Shown here: piece by piece, positions 7,901 to 9,370 of the stretch | Layout of the letters: every line of letters begins with the position of its first letter | Numbering within the stretch: position 1 is the stretch's first letter | Made by a program: the position numbers and the translations under genes | Source: an uncultured Varibaculum sp. | GTDB lineage: Bacteria > Actinomycetota > Actinomycetes > Actinomycetales > Actinomycetaceae | Direction of reading: 5' to 3' | NCBI GenBank assembly: GCA_947255165.1 | Contig: CAMYFZ010000067.1 | Span: 1-9,370, forward strand | Length of the DNA stretch: 9,370 nucleotides | The notes under the pieces: model-generated | Databases searched by the model: none | What the model was told of the DNA's origin: nothing | The model's input: only the letters and a program-made list of their open reading frames with translations

Positions 7901-8771
7901 CAACGTCGTTGGTAGTCCAAGTCGTATCATTGACGTTGCCGCCGACGTTAGAGGGGAAATAGTTTCCGAAACCGGGGGTGTATAGCGTGCTGAAAGTGTC
8001 CGGGTCTGGGTTCGTGGCCCAGACTTTCCAGCGTTCGCACCCCGCTGAAACGGTGGGATCGGCATCGAATGTTACTAAACCGCGAGGGGTAATCTCATCG
8101 CCCATCTGAATCTCATAGTGACCGCGATAATCGGTGACGGCAGTGTAAGTGTTGGAAACGTACCCTTTAAGTGGACCACAGGTTTTCATGTAACGGGCAT
8201 AGACCCGCACCCCCACCATCGGCATGGGGGTAGGTTTTTCATATCCCGCATAGGCAGTCCCGGCATCATTTAACAGCCAATCGATCCTGCCTACTTCTGA
8301 AGATCCCCACCGTTGATACAAGACGTTGCCCCCGATTTTCTTTTGGGTTCCGGGCAATACTGTGGGCGGTTTTCCCGTCACCGAGGGATCGGGAGGCCCC
8401 GGGGTAAATGTTAATACTTTTGGCGGATTCGTTGCGCCCACAATCGATTGATAGGGCTTGCTTAGGTCGAGCTGACCTTCCCCACTTACCGGATCCGTCG
8501 AGCCTAAATAGGGGGCAGCCCCCGCCTTAGATAGCTGCCCGCCCTCAGTTTGCACGCCGACTACTAATGCCCCAGCAATCAAGGTGTAAGCAACAAATGC
8601 CCCCAGCATACGTACCCGGGTCTTTGCGGTTTTGAAAGGATGAAAGCAGCGCCGAAAAGATATCCGGGTCCTTAAGCTTTTTTTCGCAAGGGTAGGTCCC
8701 TCATCAACCGCGAAAAAGTCGTCGTTGATCAGCTCCGCAGATGATTCCTCACGACGACACTTGAATAGCAT
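4902..8771 (-). CDS. Large LPXTG-anchored pilus tip/adhesin protein
   Basis: This is a 1289-residue cell-surface protein encoded first in a tip-shaft-sortase operon, the place of FimB/FimQ in Actinomyces. It is presumably the tip adhesin that contacts host or partner cells. It has an unusually long N-region (1-54), a hydrophobic segment (about 55-74) and probable cleavage near AGAA (82-86). A small beta domain resembling Cna_B/carboxypeptidase-regulatory folds lies at about 184-224 (VGVRVYARY...TDYRGHYEIQM). A helical, charged insert lies at about 405-485, and a Trp-rich region without recognised family at about 500-760. An Ig-like putative domain of He_PIG type follows (LPKGLKVDNCGVISGAP, 817-833), with a related motif at 939-956. 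A FctA-type isopeptide domain covers about 1079-1226 (GTYCFTLSE, E1166). The sorting signal is LPLTG (1233-1237), then a membrane helix and a long basic tail. Fourteen exported cysteines form seven neighbouring pairs. The ATG has GGAG (8783-8786) eleven bases ahead and an in-frame stop upstream. Binding target unknown. Confidence 0.88.
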   Translation of the reverse strand: MLFKCRREESSAELINDDFFAVDEGPTLAKKSLRTRISFRRCFHPFKTAKTRVRMLGAFVAYTLIAGALVVGVQTEGGQLSKAGAAPYLGSTDPVSGEGQLDLSKPYQSIVGATNPPKVLTFTPGPPDPSVTGKPPTVLPGTQKKIGGNVLYQRWGSSEVGRIDWLLNDAGTAYAGYEKPTPMPMVGVRVYARYMKTCGPLKGYVSNTYTAVTDYRGHYEIQMGDEITPRGLVTFDADPTVSAGCERWKVWATNPDPDTFSTLYTPGFGNYFPSNVGGNVNDTTWTTNDVAADHLYNTKIAYGDRIKNQAMHVTDIHGNIVDTTYEENQKYDDKQGGYVNSRVGWNLNKSKGSATWGPMTALGDPGDIGAKGTKVYASYLSDYAVDQIYNGSAARDIGWNAKIRQDSAGWNNAWEAKLQNWIKKKIAKETQTYLAQVDQGKDVAACQAYRHQDETSIDAETCKNRAFIAAQKKWIAETVSAYTKPAENGPPPNATDSGTPGTWARLQFAGTYGNTWDACGLAAEVQFSCKKENGQYKYWRRVAGSREGDPIGIWPQSNIVAASKHVNGDWLFVSTETMPGVSAASPFHANWYGAIDPLSRPIKIPVPYQNGGGDSTTNGAGWVGIDWDREGDSTKRVDFALFPAELYFDVTPWDDNEHLAVTTDTAHTRATGVPSVGFQEGTFQIEWYDEQGNNVKNCKGLRPLANGTLPSCDLDVPKDLAQPTRYYAHLYTVNALGAKSNDPIGSDSFTAVPVYMPRMTLHDVYPSAPQDDIAKNYPSGQYPDGQTTVSIYPKKMGPAGCANVATQLYDLKRTGTLPKGLKVDNCGVISGAPEETGVFRQEISAVRKVTQGRTTYDIPMKYFLDITVTDSSLPVIKTEKGTEYHAQVGRAFNIDFANVKGKALPHGFAGAMHASDPNAEPAQKWRLKEIKSIELSPELTQAGLTVTGSKITGVPTQVVEAHQKAPQATDDPATADINETKGPNVWVTYELERDGAPLYKTDCKTDESGVQKCMSVPQTDAQGNQLYGTETVQWTDAIPLAIAKVSYVSAIVKGKKELREGSKTGKLLSPKALDQQDIPFRFQLAQDTTSAGCAGSGDGFDPENYFNLTPGADSPYTQITDPTLAATTGTWIKTLTYGDQTDNIGEFEFPKMQFSKAGTYCFTLSELASNKGFVSDDTLARQVKVTVTEDENGLVTGNPTVTITKASSPGAGGGTEPGDTFVNVWNGVPVPTLPLTGGLGAFIFWLLGALSCVVGLVAGIRNFNMYPEVGRGADSAAARLVKRNGVVRS

Positions 8772-8900
8772 TTGCGTACCTACTCCAATAACCTAAATAG
8801 CCGAAAGTCACGCACCTACCATCCGAGAATAGAAATGCACACTCAAGATAAGGGGAACGCTCCTTCCTCGCCTTTAGTATGCAATAAAAATCTGATCTAC

Positions 8901-8929
8901 ATTAAGAGTTAAAAATTAAAAATGTTCAA
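8901..8929 (-). promoter_or_regulatory. Possible sigma-70-type promoter of the pilus operon
   Basis: On the minus strand TTGAAC (8924-8929) is followed, after 17 bases of AT-rich DNA, by CTTAAT (8901-8906). Each hexamer matches consensus at four of six positions. Transcription would start near 8894, leaving a leader of about 120 bases before the tip ATG. AT-rich DNA yields such matches by chance, so this is tentative. Confidence 0.3.
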
Positions 8930-8987
8930 AAGACCGCTAGAAATACAGCTTTTCCAGCGAAAATACGCACATTTTCCCATCGTATGC

Positions 8988-9000
8988 ATTGTCTCACAAT
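8988..9000. promoter_or_regulatory. Operator-like inverted repeat ATTGT-ctc-ACAAT
   Basis: This is a perfect 5-3-5 inverted repeat about 60 bases upstream of the possible -35 box, in the gene-free region before the pilus operon. It has the size and symmetry of a dimeric repressor or activator site. No second copy was noticed in the window. Confidence 0.25.
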
Positions 9001-9173
9001 TAGGCTTGTCTTAAAGAAATAGTTCCTAACCAGATAGATCCGGTACCCCGGGGATTAAATAATCACTCTGTTCGTTACGAATTAATCAAGGATCTTTTGC
9101 TTTTGGATTCCTGCCTGGAGCTTGTACATATTTTTGAAACACGGGGCAAAACAGCAGTAGTGATCATGTTCGG

Positions 9174-9262
9174 CTGCCTGTATAAAGCAAGACAGGTTAG
9201 GGGAAACTATCTTGATTGTCCTATTCTGCCGTCTGTATATAGTAAGGCAGGGTATAAAAACT
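9174..9262. repeat. Diverged tandem repeat next to the rRNA terminator
   Basis: Two copies start with CTGCC at 9174 and 9226, each followed by TGTATA, AG, AAG, CAGG, TA and AAACT in the same order. Over the first 30 or so bases I count about 22 matches, four mismatches and one 3-base gap. A third CTGCC begins at 9281 in the terminator arm. The second copy merges into the left arm of the terminator. This looks like an old duplication of terminator-flanking DNA. Confidence 0.4.
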
Positions 9263-9287
9263 GTTGTCAGTTTTTATACCCTGCCTT
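9244..9287 (-). terminator. Strong hairpin terminator after the 5S rRNA gene
   Basis: The arms 9246-9263 (GGCAGGGTATAAAAACTG) and 9268-9285 are perfectly complementary over 18 bp with a TTGT loop. Two further A-T pairs extend the stem to 20 bp. It begins about nine bases past the 5S 3' end, the expected place for the rRNA operon terminator. On the plus strand it is followed by TTTTT (9286-9290), while on the minus strand only TT then ACT follows. It is probably bidirectional, with the better T-run facing the rRNA operon. Confidence 0.8.
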
Positions 9288-9295
9288 TTTAAAAT

Positions 9296-9370
9296 GGTTG
9301 TGGTGGTGTCTTACTCTCCCGCGCTCGTTGGGGCGTAGTACCATCAGCGTTGCCTAGCTTAGCTTCCAGG
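9296..9370 (-). rRNA. rrf: 5S rRNA gene, 3' portion (cut by window edge)
   Basis: The reverse complement shows conserved 5S segments in order: CCTGGAAGCTAAGC, then GATGGTACTACG, then GGGAGAGTAAGACACCACC. These are the loop B/helix III region, the helix IV/loop E region and the 3' helix. About 75 of the usual 115-120 bases are present and the 5' part is outside the window. The 3' end is placed at the base of helix I and may be off by a few bases. It implies that an rRNA operon on the minus strand ends here, with the pilus locus downstream in the same direction. Confidence 0.92.

Larger units (their letters stand above)
8772..9243. other. Gene-free region between pilus operon and 5S rRNA
   Basis: No convincing coding sequence is seen on either strand. 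The plus-strand frame at 9097-9357 runs through the terminator into the 5S gene and is not real. The region contains the possible promoter, the ATTGT/ACAAT palindrome, a CCCCGGGG palindrome (9046-9053) and the decayed repeats at 9174-9262. It is AT-richer than the flanking genes, as expected for regulatory DNA. Confidence 0.6.

Noticed and set aside
8880..8886. TACTAA as an alternative -10 box for the tip gene
   Set aside because: No acceptable -35 sequence lies 16-18 bases upstream.
9046..9053. CCCCGGGG palindrome in the gene-free region
   Set aside because: Eight bases is too short to support an operator or terminator, and no T-run follows.
9097..9357. Plus-strand 86-residue open frame near the right edge
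   Set aside because: It crosses the terminator hairpin and runs into the 5S rRNA gene, has no ribosome site and an implausible composition.

Overview
The window looks like a chromosomal segment from an actinobacterium of the Actinomycetaceae type (Actinomyces, Varibaculum or Mobiluncus relatives). The evidence is protein content: an NdgR/LtbR-type IclR regulator, an Actinomyces-style pilus operon in the order tip, shaft, class C sortase, and pilins with paired cysteines, all at moderate GC. The genus cannot be fixed from the sequence alone.

Layout from left to right. Positions 6-770 (+) hold an almost complete ndgR gene with only 5 bases upstream; the leuCD genes usually found divergent from it would lie outside the window. 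Positions 767-1984 (-) hold a family-4 glycosyltransferase whose stop codon interlocks with that of ndgR. Positions 2062-8771 (-) hold the pilus locus, read right to left. It consists of a 1289-residue LPLTG tip/adhesin, a 507-residue LPLTG major pilin and a 321-residue class C sortase. A strong hairpin with a short T-run separates the pilin from the sortase. A 15-codon leader ORF and a 16-bp perfect palindrome lie just ahead of the pilin. About 0.5 kb without a gene (8772-9243) contains a possible promoter, an operator-like palindrome and a decayed duplication. At the right edge, 9296-9370 (-) is the 3' part of a 5S rRNA gene, followed at once by its terminator hairpin.

How the genes work together (inference from the family). 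The tip protein and shaft pilin are exported and held in the membrane by their C-terminal sorting signals. The sortase cleaves the LPLTG motifs and joins subunits through the pilin-motif lysine (K178) of the shaft protein, giving a covalent pilus with the large protein probably at the tip. A housekeeping sortase encoded elsewhere would attach the pilus to the wall. The glycosyltransferase follows the sortase on the same strand with no obvious terminator and may be co-transcribed, but its acceptor is unknown. The less ordinary parts are the regulatory DNA around the pilin gene and the largely unrecognised body of the tip protein.
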